NCBI GenBank assembly: GCA_035914695.1
Contig: JAMIQH010000162.1
Span: 1-8,943 of the forward strand
From: JAOSJT01 sp035914695
Lineage (GTDB): Bacteria; Bacteroidota; Ignavibacteria; SZUA-365
DNA: 8,943 nucleotides
Direction of reading: 5' to 3'
Shown here one piece after another: positions 1 through 6,383 of this stretch. The translations under genes and the position numbers were made by a program. Position 1 is the stretch's first letter. Each line of letters begins with the position of its first letter. A model generated the notes under the pieces. The model was not told the DNA's origin and did no database searches. It saw only the letters and a list, made by a program, of their open reading frames with translations.

Positions 1-2
1 CG

Positions 3-845
3 CATTTCGATATTCCAGGATACCCGTGGGACCCTGAACTCGTGATTCCACCTGTTGGATTATGTACTCCTCCGTCAGGTTCGGTAACAAAGGCAAATCG
101 AGCGTTGGAAAGAATGCTTGTGCAACGGTCCTTACCCGAAATATTTCGACAACGCAACGACGTGGCAGCACTCGAATTGTTGCGCGAGTATGAACTGGAT
201 ACCGCCTGCAGACGGTCAATCTTGACCTGGATTGGATCGTATGCGATCTCAGGACCACACAGTGAGCGTTATCTCGAAATCATCGATTCGCTTTCGAGCA
301 GTTGGACGGGGGTGATGTTGAGTGATCTCGAAGAAATTGCGCTACCCGCCTGTCTGTCGATGCGTGGAGCGAGACAGTTTCTATCGAGCCATCCCACAAG
401 CAAACATTGGCGATATTTGGGACGGAAAGCGGATACGCTGTCATTCGGTAGGCGCACGCCTGTGGAGATACTTTCGGAACAGATCCGACGAAGAGACACC
501 GTAAACCAGAGCTTCTCGTTGATTACACCAAAAGGCGGTGAAAAACGGACTTTCCCGGGACGTGACTCCGCACCGAAGCAAACGAGCCAGGAGCGATCCG
601 GGTTGGTGCTGTATCCCAATCCCTCGCAAGGAACGCTGACGTTGAGTATTGTTGATGGCCGGGTGTACCGTGTCGGACACATCCTGGACTTGCTTGGAAG
701 GGAAATCATGACGTTCGAAGTTCAGAAAGGTTCATCACCCGATGCTGCGATCACCGTGAAGCTCCCAATAATGCCGCGTGGTAGATACATCCTGACATTG
801 CATGGCGATAACATCTCTGTGAGTACTCCACTTCTGATAGAGTGA
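3..845 (+). CDS. T9SS type A sorting domain protein, 5' partial (C-terminal 280 residues)
   Basis: The reading frame is open to the left edge, so the true start lies outside the window; the GTG at 42 is only the first internal candidate. The last ~80 residues look like a type IX secretion type A sorting domain: YPNPSQGTLTLSI begins it, followed by ILDLLGREI and a closing PRGRYILTLHGDN strand, ending in LLIE at the stop. In this family the domain directs a protein, already exported by Sec, through the outer-membrane T9SS, after which it is cleaved and the cargo is released or anchored at the surface. The ~200 residues before it show no domain I recognise: they are mixed polar, Arg- and Ser-rich, with a linker (PKGGEKRTFPGRDSAPKQ) just before the sorting domain. 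Base composition is lower in GC than in the following genes. Sorting-domain assignment is fairly sure; the function of the cargo is unknown. Confidence 0.85.
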   Translation, partial: HFDIPGYPWDPELVIPPVGLCTPPSGSVTKANRALERMLVQRSLPEIFRQRNDVAALELLREYELDTACRRSILTWIGSYAISGPHSERYLEIIDSLSSSWTGVMLSDLEEIALPACLSMRGARQFLSSHPTSKHWRYLGRKADTLSFGRRTPVEILSEQIRRRDTVNQSFSLITPKGGEKRTFPGRDSAPKQTSQERSGLVLYPNPSQGTLTLSIVDGRVYRVGHILDLLGREIMTFEVQKGSSPDAAITVKLPIMPRGRYILTLHGDNISVSTPLLIE

Positions 846-920
846 TGGACACGGATCGAGTTCGGGTGATGAGAACCGAGCGCTGAAGGGAACTCGGAAC
901 CAGGTTTTCGTGCATGCACT

Positions 921-951
921 CGGGCGGCGGGGGGCTCCCTCCCGCCGCTCG
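921..951 (+). terminator. GC-rich hairpin, possible terminator after the T9SS cargo gene
   Basis: GCGGCGGG at 924-931 pairs with CCCGCCGC at 941-948. The stem extends inward (G933-C939, G934-C938) and outward (921-923 with 949-951, one G-U), giving about 14 pairs and a three-base loop. It starts 75 bases after the stop of the T9SS gene. No T-run follows, so it is not a textbook Rho-independent terminator. It could instead be a structured 3' end or a REP-like element; copies of GCATGC flank it at 912-917 and 951-956. Confidence 0.35.
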
Positions 952-1228
952 CATGCGCCGCCGGATCGCGTGAAGCGGGCGCACGGCGTGGGGACGATAC
1001 GCGCAGGTCACGAAAAACGGTATTGATCGAAAGGGACGCATGTACCCATATTGAACTTCCGTTGCCTGACCAAAGGGATGGCGACGGTTCGAGGGAAATA
1101 CGGCCGCTACGACGCACAGGGAGCGCGTGTTGGTCCGCCGCACAGGACGAGAGAACAACAACACGGCATCCCCTTCAACACAGCCATGGTGCAACCATGC
1201 CTGTTACCACATACCATCACTTATCGCA

Positions 1229-1236
1229 GAGGGAGA
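1229..1236 (+). promoter_or_regulatory. Ribosome binding site deciding the lipoprotein start
   Basis: GAGGGAGA sits three bases before the ATG at 1240 (seven from its GAGG core). The upstream in-frame ATGs at 1051, 1078 and 1186 have no comparable site. Confidence 0.7.
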
Positions 1237-1239
1237 ATC

Positions 1240-2151
1240 ATGCGAAACACCAACCCCTTCGTGCTGCGCGGTATCGTTGCCGCCTGCATCACCGCCTTCG
1301 TTGCCATACTGCTGCTGCTGGTCACGGCCTGCTCCGACAGCGCGTCCAACGATCCGGCTTCGCCGCCCAGCGCCTCCGTCACCGCCACGCCCGGCGCCGT
1401 GGTCTATGGTCCCATCAATCACGACAATCCCTACGAACAGGTGGGACTGCGGCACAATGCCATGGTGCACGCCGGACTTGCCGGACTGCGCGCGGCCGAC
1501 ACGGTGTCGGCGCGGGCCTTGTGCGATCGCGCGCTGGAGCGTGCGCGCGAGTGGTGCCTGTTCGACGGCATCGACGCGGACTTCACCGATCAGGCCTTGC
1601 GCCATGGCCGCGAAATGCATCACCCCGACGACGCGCGCCTTTGGCTCGCCCGCTTCGACCATCCCGCCTACAGCGCTCGCGAAACGCATTATCTGCGCGC
1701 CATAGGCGAATTGCTGCTGCACTCCGCGAGCATCGATGAAACCGAGCGCGGGCTGCTGGCGCTGGAACGCGAAATCCTGGCCGAGCCCTGGCCCGCCGAA
1801 GCAGGCAAGGAAAGCGCCGCGCGCATCGCCATTTCCGTGGCGAAACACAGCTTCGCCTACTGGAAGTACGTGCTGCTGTTGGCGCTGGAACAGAAGTACC
1901 CGTCCTTCCGCAAGGGAAGTATCGGCGAGCAGGAAATCCGCTTCGAAGTGCAAACCCCGGGCCAGGCCATCGCCGCCGCCGACATCGCGGGCGCCATGGC
2001 GGGCGGCGAGCATGCCGCGGTCTTTGGTCCCCTCGCCGCCATCAAGGGCGCGATTGTCGTGGGTGGCACCTGCTCGCTGGTGGTCGCCACGATGGTCCAT
2101 CACGACAAGATCATCGGATTTTTCAAGCGACTCTTCGGTTGCGACCGCTAA
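1240..2151 (+). CDS. Putative lipoprotein with C-terminal glycine-rich hydrophobic segment, unknown function
   Basis: 303 residues. The ATG at 1240 is chosen because a GAGGGAGA site precedes it and the protein then begins with a lipoprotein signal: basic N-region (R2, R10), hydrophobic core ~12-29, lipobox VTAC with Cys31 as the lipidated residue. A Ser/Pro/Ala-rich linker follows (32-52). Residues 62-73 read DNPYEQVGLRHN; from memory, an NPY-x-x-V/I-G-x-x-HN motif near the N-terminus combined with a glycine-zipper tail recurs in uncharacterised Bacteroidota proteins. The middle (80-220) is rich in Ala, Arg and Glu and looks helical. Residues 243-285 form a small-residue-rich hydrophobic stretch (ADIAGAMAGG, GPLAAIKGAIVVGG), followed by a basic amphipathic tail (KIIGFFKRLFG). 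Such tails can insert in membranes. It stands alone on the plus strand between two structured intergenic gaps, so context gives no role. Local GC is very high. I do not recognise a named family and assign no function. Confidence 0.85.
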   Translation: MRNTNPFVLRGIVAACITAFVAILLLLVTACSDSASNDPASPPSASVTATPGAVVYGPINHDNPYEQVGLRHNAMVHAGLAGLRAADTVSARALCDRALERAREWCLFDGIDADFTDQALRHGREMHHPDDARLWLARFDHPAYSARETHYLRAIGELLLHSASIDETERGLLALEREILAEPWPAEAGKESAARIAISVAKHSFAYWKYVLLLALEQKYPSFRKGSIGEQEIRFEVQTPGQAIAAADIAGAMAGGEHAAVFGPLAAIKGAIVVGGTCSLVVATMVHHDKIIGFFKRLFGCDR

Positions 2152-2231
2152 GATCGCCTCGCAACACAGCCGCGCCGTAGCGCCGACATCGACACAGGTT
2201 GATTGACGAACGCGGCGCACATGCCAGGGCA

Positions 2232-2289
2232 CACCCGGAGTCCGTTTCACCACCTCGCCATCGCGTCGCCGGGTAACGGACTTCGGGTG
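2232..2289. repeat. 15-bp inverted repeat in the lipoprotein-methyltransferase gap
   Basis: CACCCGGAGTCCGTT at 2232-2246 is the reverse complement of AACGGACTTCGGGTG at 2275-2289 except for one position, which is a G-U pair in plus-strand RNA. The loop is 28 bases. It lies 80 bases after the lipoprotein stop and about 140 before the methyltransferase start. No T-run follows. It may terminate the lipoprotein transcript, structure the methyltransferase leader, or be a dispersed repeat. The rest of the 278-base gap (2152-2429) holds no gene that I can support. Confidence 0.6.
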
Positions 2290-2418
2290 CGTCGTGGCCG
2301 CCGCCGAGGCGCGCGGCGATGGGGTGCGCGGCGGTCATTCGCGTTTGTCCGCGGAATTTCCGTAATTCGCGTAGACATCGGAGTGAAGACTCTGATGAAC
2401 GTTTCCACTCTCTTCGCC

Positions 2419-2427
2419 AAGGGGGGA
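2419..2427 (+). promoter_or_regulatory. Strong ribosome binding site of the methyltransferase
   Basis: AAGGGGGGA, with five bases between its AAGGGG core and the ATG at 2430, fixes this start over the earlier in-frame ATGs at 2319 and 2394. Confidence 0.75.
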
Positions 2428-2429
2428 TT

Positions 2430-3182
2430 ATGAAAAACATCAACAACTACGACCGCATCGCGGATCTCTACGACCTGTACGTCACCGCGGAGTACGACAT
2501 CGCATTCTGGAAAAAGGAAGGCGCCAGTGCCGCCGAAGTGCTCGAAGTCACCGCGGGCACGGGGCGCGTGTCGCTGCCGCTGGTACGGCAGGGCTCGCAG
2601 GTCACCGCGGTGGATTCGTCGTACAAACAGCTTCAGCGACTCGCGGAAAAGGCCGCGAGCGAAGGCCTGCACGTGCATACCGTGAAGGCCGACATGCGCG
2701 ATTTCGATTTGGGAAAAACCTTCCCGCTCGTCATCATTCCCTTTCAATCACTGCAGGAACTCATCGAACCCTGCGACGTCACCGCCGCGCTGCGGCGCGT
2801 GCGCGCGCATCTCGCGCCGGAAGGTCGTGCCATCATCACCCTGCACAATCCGGGGACGCAAACGAATCTCGACTGCCGCACCTTGCGTCTGGTGGAGGAC
2901 TACACGCTACCCAACAGCAACCGCATGCTCTTCTGGATGGCGCGCAGCTACGACGCCGCCACGCACATCGGCACGAGCTATCAGCTGTACGAAGAGTACG
3001 ATGTCGACGGCGTGCTGCATCGCAAGCGCCTCTTCACTCCCCGCTATCACGTGTTCGAGCGCGAAGACATCGAGCAGCGCATCGCTCAGGCGGGGATGCG
3101 CATCACCGCGGCCTGGGGCGGGTATGACTGGAGTCCGCTGGACGAACACAGCCGCTTCATGATTTTCGAATTGCGCCTCTGA
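2430..3182 (+). CDS. Class I SAM-dependent methyltransferase
   Basis: 250 residues, Rossmann-type methyltransferase that would transfer a methyl group from S-adenosylmethionine; the substrate is not evident. The N-terminal helix (YDRIADLYDLYV, 7-18) is typical of small-molecule methyltransferases of the Methyltransf_11/25 type. Motif I is VLEVTAGTGRVSLPL at 37-51. The acidic residue that binds the SAM ribose is D62 in VTAVDSS. D88 in VKADMRDF marks the next SAM-contact loop. VIIPFQSLQEL at 101-111 and the post-motif LAPEGRAIITLHNP (128-141) match the usual motif IV/VI layout. The last ~90 residues form a beta-rich tail (YDVDGVLHRKR, RYHVFEREDIEQ) as expected for the family. The protein looks cytoplasmic, with no signal or membrane segment. 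It has no co-oriented close neighbour: a 278-base structured gap precedes it and the convergent hemW ends 41 bases after it. Family is sure, substrate unknown. Confidence 0.9.
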   Translation: MKNINNYDRIADLYDLYVTAEYDIAFWKKEGASAAEVLEVTAGTGRVSLPLVRQGSQVTAVDSSYKQLQRLAEKAASEGLHVHTVKADMRDFDLGKTFPLVIIPFQSLQELIEPCDVTAALRRVRAHLAPEGRAIITLHNPGTQTNLDCRTLRLVEDYTLPNSNRMLFWMARSYDAATHIGTSYQLYEEYDVDGVLHRKRLFTPRYHVFEREDIEQRIAQAGMRITAAWGGYDWSPLDEHSRFMIFELRL

Positions 3183-3194
3183 CGCAGTCGTTCG

Positions 3195-3230
3195 CGTGTG
3201 GGGCATCCGTCGCGGAGGATGCCCTACGCG
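3195..3230 (+). terminator. Hairpin between convergent methyltransferase and hemW
   Basis: GGGCATCC at 3201-3208 pairs perfectly with GGATGCCC at 3217-3224 around an 8-base loop. Six further outer pairs (3195-3200 with 3225-3230) form in plus-strand RNA, two of them G-U; those two would be A-C mismatches in minus-strand RNA. The structure therefore favours ending the methyltransferase transcript, whose stop is 12 bases upstream, but it also covers the hemW stop codon at 3224-3226. There is no T-tract, so efficiency is uncertain. Confidence 0.45.
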
Positions 3231-4351
3231 ATCAATTCGGCGCAGAGCGCATCGCACAGCAACATTCCCGCGCGTGTCAATCGGATGTGCTCGTCCGCAA
3301 TGCGAATATAGCCGGCGTTCACGCAGCGATCGAGGAAGGAGCGGCGCTGCTCGCGCACATCGTGGCCGAAGAGTCGGCGGTACTCGCGCAGGTCGATGCC
3401 TTCGCTGCGCAGTCGTAAATACACATACTCGTTGCGCTGTACAGCGGGGGTGAGCAATTCGCCGCCCGCCTCGGGCAAGACGCCCCGGCGCAGCGCATCC
3501 AGCCACGAGCGAATGCTCGACACATTCCACCATCGCCGTCCCTCCCAGGTGCCATGTGCCGACGGGCCGAAACCCAGATAATCCTCGTGGCGCCAGTAGG
3601 TGAGGTTGTGTCGGCAGGTGAAGCCGGGGAGGCAGTAGTTCGAAACCTCGTATTGCGCGAAGCCCCAGGCGTCCAGCGTCTCCATGGTCATTTCGAACAA
3701 GGCGGCGTCGCTTTCGGCCGGTGGCATGGTCACCAGACCGTGACGCACCATGCGCGCCAGCGGCGTGCCGGCTTCCACCGTGAGCGAATAGCAGCTCAGA
3801 TGCGTGCTGTCCAACGCGCGTGCCTGCTCGAGGTTGTACAACCAGCGCTCCGGCGACTGTCCGGGCAGGGAAAACATCAGATCCAGATTCACATTCTCGA
3901 AGCCCGCCCGATGCGCCAGCCGCAACGCCCGCCGCGCCTCGTCGGCACTGTGTATGCGGCTGAGAAAGCGGAGGTCGTCGTCGTGAAAGGACTGCACGCC
4001 GAAACTCAGGCGATTCACGCCCGCGTCGCGATATCCGCGCAAGCTCGCGGCTGTCACTGTGCCGGGGTTGCACTCCATGGTGATTTCCGCATCGTCGGCA
4101 AGTGTTACCGCGCGGCGCAGCGTGTCCAGTATCGCGCCGATCATCCTGTCGTCGAGCAGCGAAGGCGTTCCGCCCCCGAAAAACACGCTGCCGAAGCGCA
4201 CCGCGGATGACACGTCGCGCGTGCGCAGCACGATCTCCTCGCACAGCCGGTCCACGAAGGCGCCGTAATGCTCCATGGATTCCACCGAGTAGAAATCGCA
4301 GTACACGCATTTTCGCTCGCAGAACGGTATGTGGAGGTACAATCCCGGCAT
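3224..4351 (-). CDS. hemW: Radical SAM heme chaperone HemW (HemN-like)
   Basis: 375 residues, close to the usual ~378 of HemW. The protein opens directly with YLHIPFCERKCVYCDFYS: Cys11, Cys15 and Cys18 form the radical-SAM CxxxCxxC motif that binds the 4Fe-4S cluster. GGGTPS at 59-64, ECNPGT at 93-98 and LSFGVQSF at 115-122 are the conserved SAM and barrel segments. CRHNLTYW (246-253) and GFGPSAHG (260-267) are typical of the HemN/HemW group. A C-terminal winged-helix part ends in LTRAGMLLCDALCAELI. The protein lacks the N-terminal extension of true oxygen-independent coproporphyrinogen oxidase HemN, so HemW, which binds heme and passes it to membrane cytochromes, is the better call; older annotations often say coproporphyrinogen oxidase. 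The start has GGAAAGG (4361-4355) three bases upstream. It is last in the lepA-lepB-lepB-hemW run, 48 bases after the second lepB. Confidence 0.93.
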   Translation of the reverse strand: MPGLYLHIPFCERKCVYCDFYSVESMEHYGAFVDRLCEEIVLRTRDVSSAVRFGSVFFGGGTPSLLDDRMIGAILDTLRRAVTLADDAEITMECNPGTVTAASLRGYRDAGVNRLSFGVQSFHDDDLRFLSRIHSADEARRALRLAHRAGFENVNLDLMFSLPGQSPERWLYNLEQARALDSTHLSCYSLTVEAGTPLARMVRHGLVTMPPAESDAALFEMTMETLDAWGFAQYEVSNYCLPGFTCRHNLTYWRHEDYLGFGPSAHGTWEGRRWWNVSSIRSWLDALRRGVLPEAGGELLTPAVQRNEYVYLRLRSEGIDLREYRRLFGHDVREQRRSFLDRCVNAGYIRIADEHIRLTRAGMLLCDALCAELIA

Positions 4352-4399
4352 GGGCCTTTCCGCGTGGCTACAATGGATGGGTGAAATGCGGGCGGCGTG

Positions 4400-5398
4400 T
4401 CAGCGCACCAGACTGAAGACGCGATCCCAACGCACGGATGCGAACAGCGCGAAGGGCTGCGAGAGCGGGATGCGGGAATCCCACGACCAGTAAATCAGCA
4501 TGGCTTTGCCGATGATGTTGCGCGAGGGCACGAAGCCCCAGTAGCGGCTGTCCTCGCTGTTGTCGCGATTGTCGCCGAGCACGAAGTAATAGTCGCGCTC
4601 CACGGTGTAGGTGTTGTCGGTGTTGCCGTCCACCTGAATGGCGCCTTCGGCGGTGAAGCGCACGGTATGTCCCTCGCGCTCGATGAACAGCCGCCATTGG
4701 TCGATGTTCTCCAGCGTGAGATCGATGCGCATGCCGCGAAACGGCACCACCATCGGTCCCCACCAGTCGCGGTTGTATGTCGATCCCTTGGGGTAAATGT
4801 CGGCGTCGAAATCGCCGCGCTGCCGCAGAAGCGGCGTAATGGCCGCGCTGTCGGGATCGGGCAGGCGCTCGCCATTCACAAAAATGCGCTTGCCGGCCAG
4901 CTCCACGGTATCGCCCGGCAGTCCGATGCAGCGCTTGACGTAGTTCAGCACATTGGGCTGTTCCACCGTGGCGCGGTCGCCGGGGAATTCAAACACCACC
5001 ACATCCCCGCGCTCGGGCGAGGAGTAGCCGGGCAGCACCGCCACATGCGGCAGCCGTATACCGGTGAGCGGCACCGCCCGCGGACTGCGGATGCCATACA
5101 CGAATTTGTTCACGAAAATGAAATCGCCCGCGAGCAGGGTGTTGCTCATCGACGGCGTGGGAATGCCGAAGGCCTCGATGAAAAACGTTTTCAACACGAT
5201 GGCGATGAGCAGTGCGAACAGCAGCACGCGCCAGTATTCACCCAGCACTCCCCGGCGCTTGACGGGCGCTTGCCCTCCCTCGTCGATGGATGCGGCCTCG
5301 GGTGCGGCGGGTTGCTCCGCCGCGGCGGTCGCGCCCTCATCGGCGTCGTGGGGCGAAGAAGGTTCCGGCGAGTGTTCGCGTGGCTCCAGCGTGCTCAT
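4400..5398 (-). CDS. lepB: Signal peptidase I (second of a tandem pair)
   Basis: 332 residues. It would cleave signal peptides from Sec/Tat-exported proteins on the outer face of the inner membrane. One membrane segment spans about 56-77. Box B, GIPTPSMSNTLLAGD, holds the nucleophile Ser83. Box D, YVKRCIGLPGDTVEL, holds the general base Lys155. Box E, GDNRDNSEDSRYWGFVP, is at 275-291. Between boxes D and E lies a long insert (about 170-265) with NRDWWGPMVVPFRG, as seen in Gram-negative enzymes. Distinctive is a ~50-residue cytoplasmic N-terminal extension rich in Ala, Glu and Pro before the membrane segment, missing from its partner. The start follows the stop of the upstream lepB by one base (TGAAATG on the minus strand), with GGGTGA overlapping that stop, so translational coupling is likely. 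All catalytic residues are present, so it should be active. Confidence 0.93.
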   Translation of the reverse strand: MSTLEPREHSPEPSSPHDADEGATAAAEQPAAPEAASIDEGGQAPVKRRGVLGEYWRVLLFALLIAIVLKTFFIEAFGIPTPSMSNTLLAGDFIFVNKFVYGIRSPRAVPLTGIRLPHVAVLPGYSSPERGDVVVFEFPGDRATVEQPNVLNYVKRCIGLPGDTVELAGKRIFVNGERLPDPDSAAITPLLRQRGDFDADIYPKGSTYNRDWWGPMVVPFRGMRIDLTLENIDQWRLFIEREGHTVRFTAEGAIQVDGNTDNTYTVERDYYFVLGDNRDNSEDSRYWGFVPSRNIIGKAMLIYWSWDSRIPLSQPFALFASVRWDRVFSLVR

Positions 5399-5399
5399 T

Positions 5400-6281
5400 T
5401 CACCCGATGATGGTGAACATGCGGTCGAAGCGGATTTTCTTGAAAATGTTGTTGATGCTCGGATCCATGGACCAGTACACCATCATGGGCGTGCCAATCA
5501 CATACTCGTAGGGGATGAAGCCCCAGAAGCGGCTGTCCAGCGAATTGTCGCGATTGTCGCCCATGCCGAACACATAGTCGCGCTCCACTTTGTAGCTGCT
5601 GGCCTTCTTGCCGTCGATGAGAATGTCGTAACCGCGCAGCTCGACATCGTGCCCCTCGCGACGGATGAACACCGCCCACTCCTTGATGTTGTCCACCGAG
5701 AGGGGAAGCACATCGCCTTCCTTGGGAATGCGTATCGGACCGTAGTTGTCGCGGTTCCAGGGTTTGCCTTCGGGGAAAATGCCGCCATCCTCCTCGATGC
5801 CCGCCGGATGGATGTTGTTGTCCACGTACATCACACCTTCGGGATCGTCGTATTTTTTCCCATTCACATACACCTGCTTGTCAATCACCTGCAAGGTGTC
5901 GCCCGCCACGGCCACGCAGCGTTTGAGGTAGAATTGGAAATCCCGCGCCTTGGTTTCGTTGCGGTAGCCAGGGAAAATGAACACGATCACATCGCCCTGT
6001 TCGGGATCGCGGAAGCCCGGCGTGCGGAAATAGGGGATTTCGATTTCGGTGCCGAACAGAATGCCCAGCAGGGGAATGGTGGGCGGCGTGGTGCCACCGT
6101 AGATGAACTTGTTGACGAAGAGGAAATCCCCCGTCATCACCGTGTTCTCCATCGACGGCGTCGGCACCTGGAAGGAGGCGACCACGAAACTGTTGAGGAT
6201 GATCACCGCCACCAGGGCGAAGCCGAGTGATTTGAGCGTCTCCACCGCGGATTTTTTCATTCCACCGGGTTGTGCTTTCAT
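5400..6281 (-). CDS. lepB: Signal peptidase I (first of a tandem pair)
   Basis: 293 residues from the ATG at 6281, which has AAGAGG (6295-6290) eight bases upstream. The frame extends to an ATG at 6338, but that one has no ribosome site and adds 19 residues unlike the family. One membrane segment spans about 18-38 (SLGFALVAVIILNSFVVASF). Box B is VPTPSMENTVMTGD with Ser43; box D is FYLKRCVAVAGDTLQV with Lys120; box E is GDNRDNSLDSRFWGFIP at 241-257. The insert between D and E includes WNRDNYGPIRIPKEGD (175-190). The enzyme has the same reaction as its neighbour but differs clearly in sequence, with no N-terminal extension, so the two are old paralogues rather than a fresh duplication. The gap to lepA upstream is 102 bases with no obvious promoter or terminator. 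Confidence 0.93.
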   Translation of the reverse strand: MKAQPGGMKKSAVETLKSLGFALVAVIILNSFVVASFQVPTPSMENTVMTGDFLFVNKFIYGGTTPPTIPLLGILFGTEIEIPYFRTPGFRDPEQGDVIVFIFPGYRNETKARDFQFYLKRCVAVAGDTLQVIDKQVYVNGKKYDDPEGVMYVDNNIHPAGIEEDGGIFPEGKPWNRDNYGPIRIPKEGDVLPLSVDNIKEWAVFIRREGHDVELRGYDILIDGKKASSYKVERDYVFGMGDNRDNSLDSRFWGFIPYEYVIGTPMMVYWSMDPSINNIFKKIRFDRMFTIIG

Positions 6282-6289
6282 GTGGTCAA

Positions 6290-6295
6290 CCTCTT
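6290..6295 (-). promoter_or_regulatory. Ribosome binding site deciding the first lepB start
   Basis: AAGAGG on the minus strand, eight bases before the ATG at 6281. It supports the 293-residue form over the 312-residue reading from 6338. Confidence 0.65.
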
Positions 6296-6383
6296 CGAGT
6301 GAGATATTCGTGAGAATGCGCGCGAGCGCGAAGGGCATGTACGCCGCGCCGCATACGGTGTTGCGTGGCGACGGGGATTGACA

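Larger units (their letters stand above)
846..1239. other. Intergenic stretch, 394 bases, no gene seen
   Basis: No reading frame here has both a convincing ribosome binding site and protein-like composition. It holds a GC-rich hairpin (921-951), a weaker 7-bp inverted repeat (CGAGTTC at 857-863 with GAACTCG at 890-896), and a small CATGGT/ACCATG hairpin at 1185-1199, about 40 bases ahead of the lipoprotein start. A possible promoter is TTGATC at 1023-1028 followed, 18 bases later, by CATATT at 1047-1052; the match is weak. The lipoprotein frame is open upstream to 1051, but the ATGs there lack a ribosome site and a signal peptide. Confidence 0.6.

Noticed and set aside
1023..1052. Promoter TTGATC / CATATT ahead of the lipoprotein
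   Set aside because: Spacing and hexamers are only approximate and it is nearly 190 bases from the start, so it is mentioned but not called.
1204..2253. Minus-strand frame opposite the lipoprotein (349 codons)
   Set aside because: The plus strand has a lipobox and ribosome site. The antisense frame is Gly/Asp/His-rich with no start signal.
2907..4310. Long minus-strand frame (467 codons) overlapping hemW and the methyltransferase
   Set aside because: It is an off-frame shadow of high-GC genes and very Arg-rich. Both overlapped genes have clear family motifs.
4397..6230. Plus-strand frames opposite the two lepB genes
   Set aside because: They are antisense shadows. The lepB genes show complete boxes B, D and E on the other strand.
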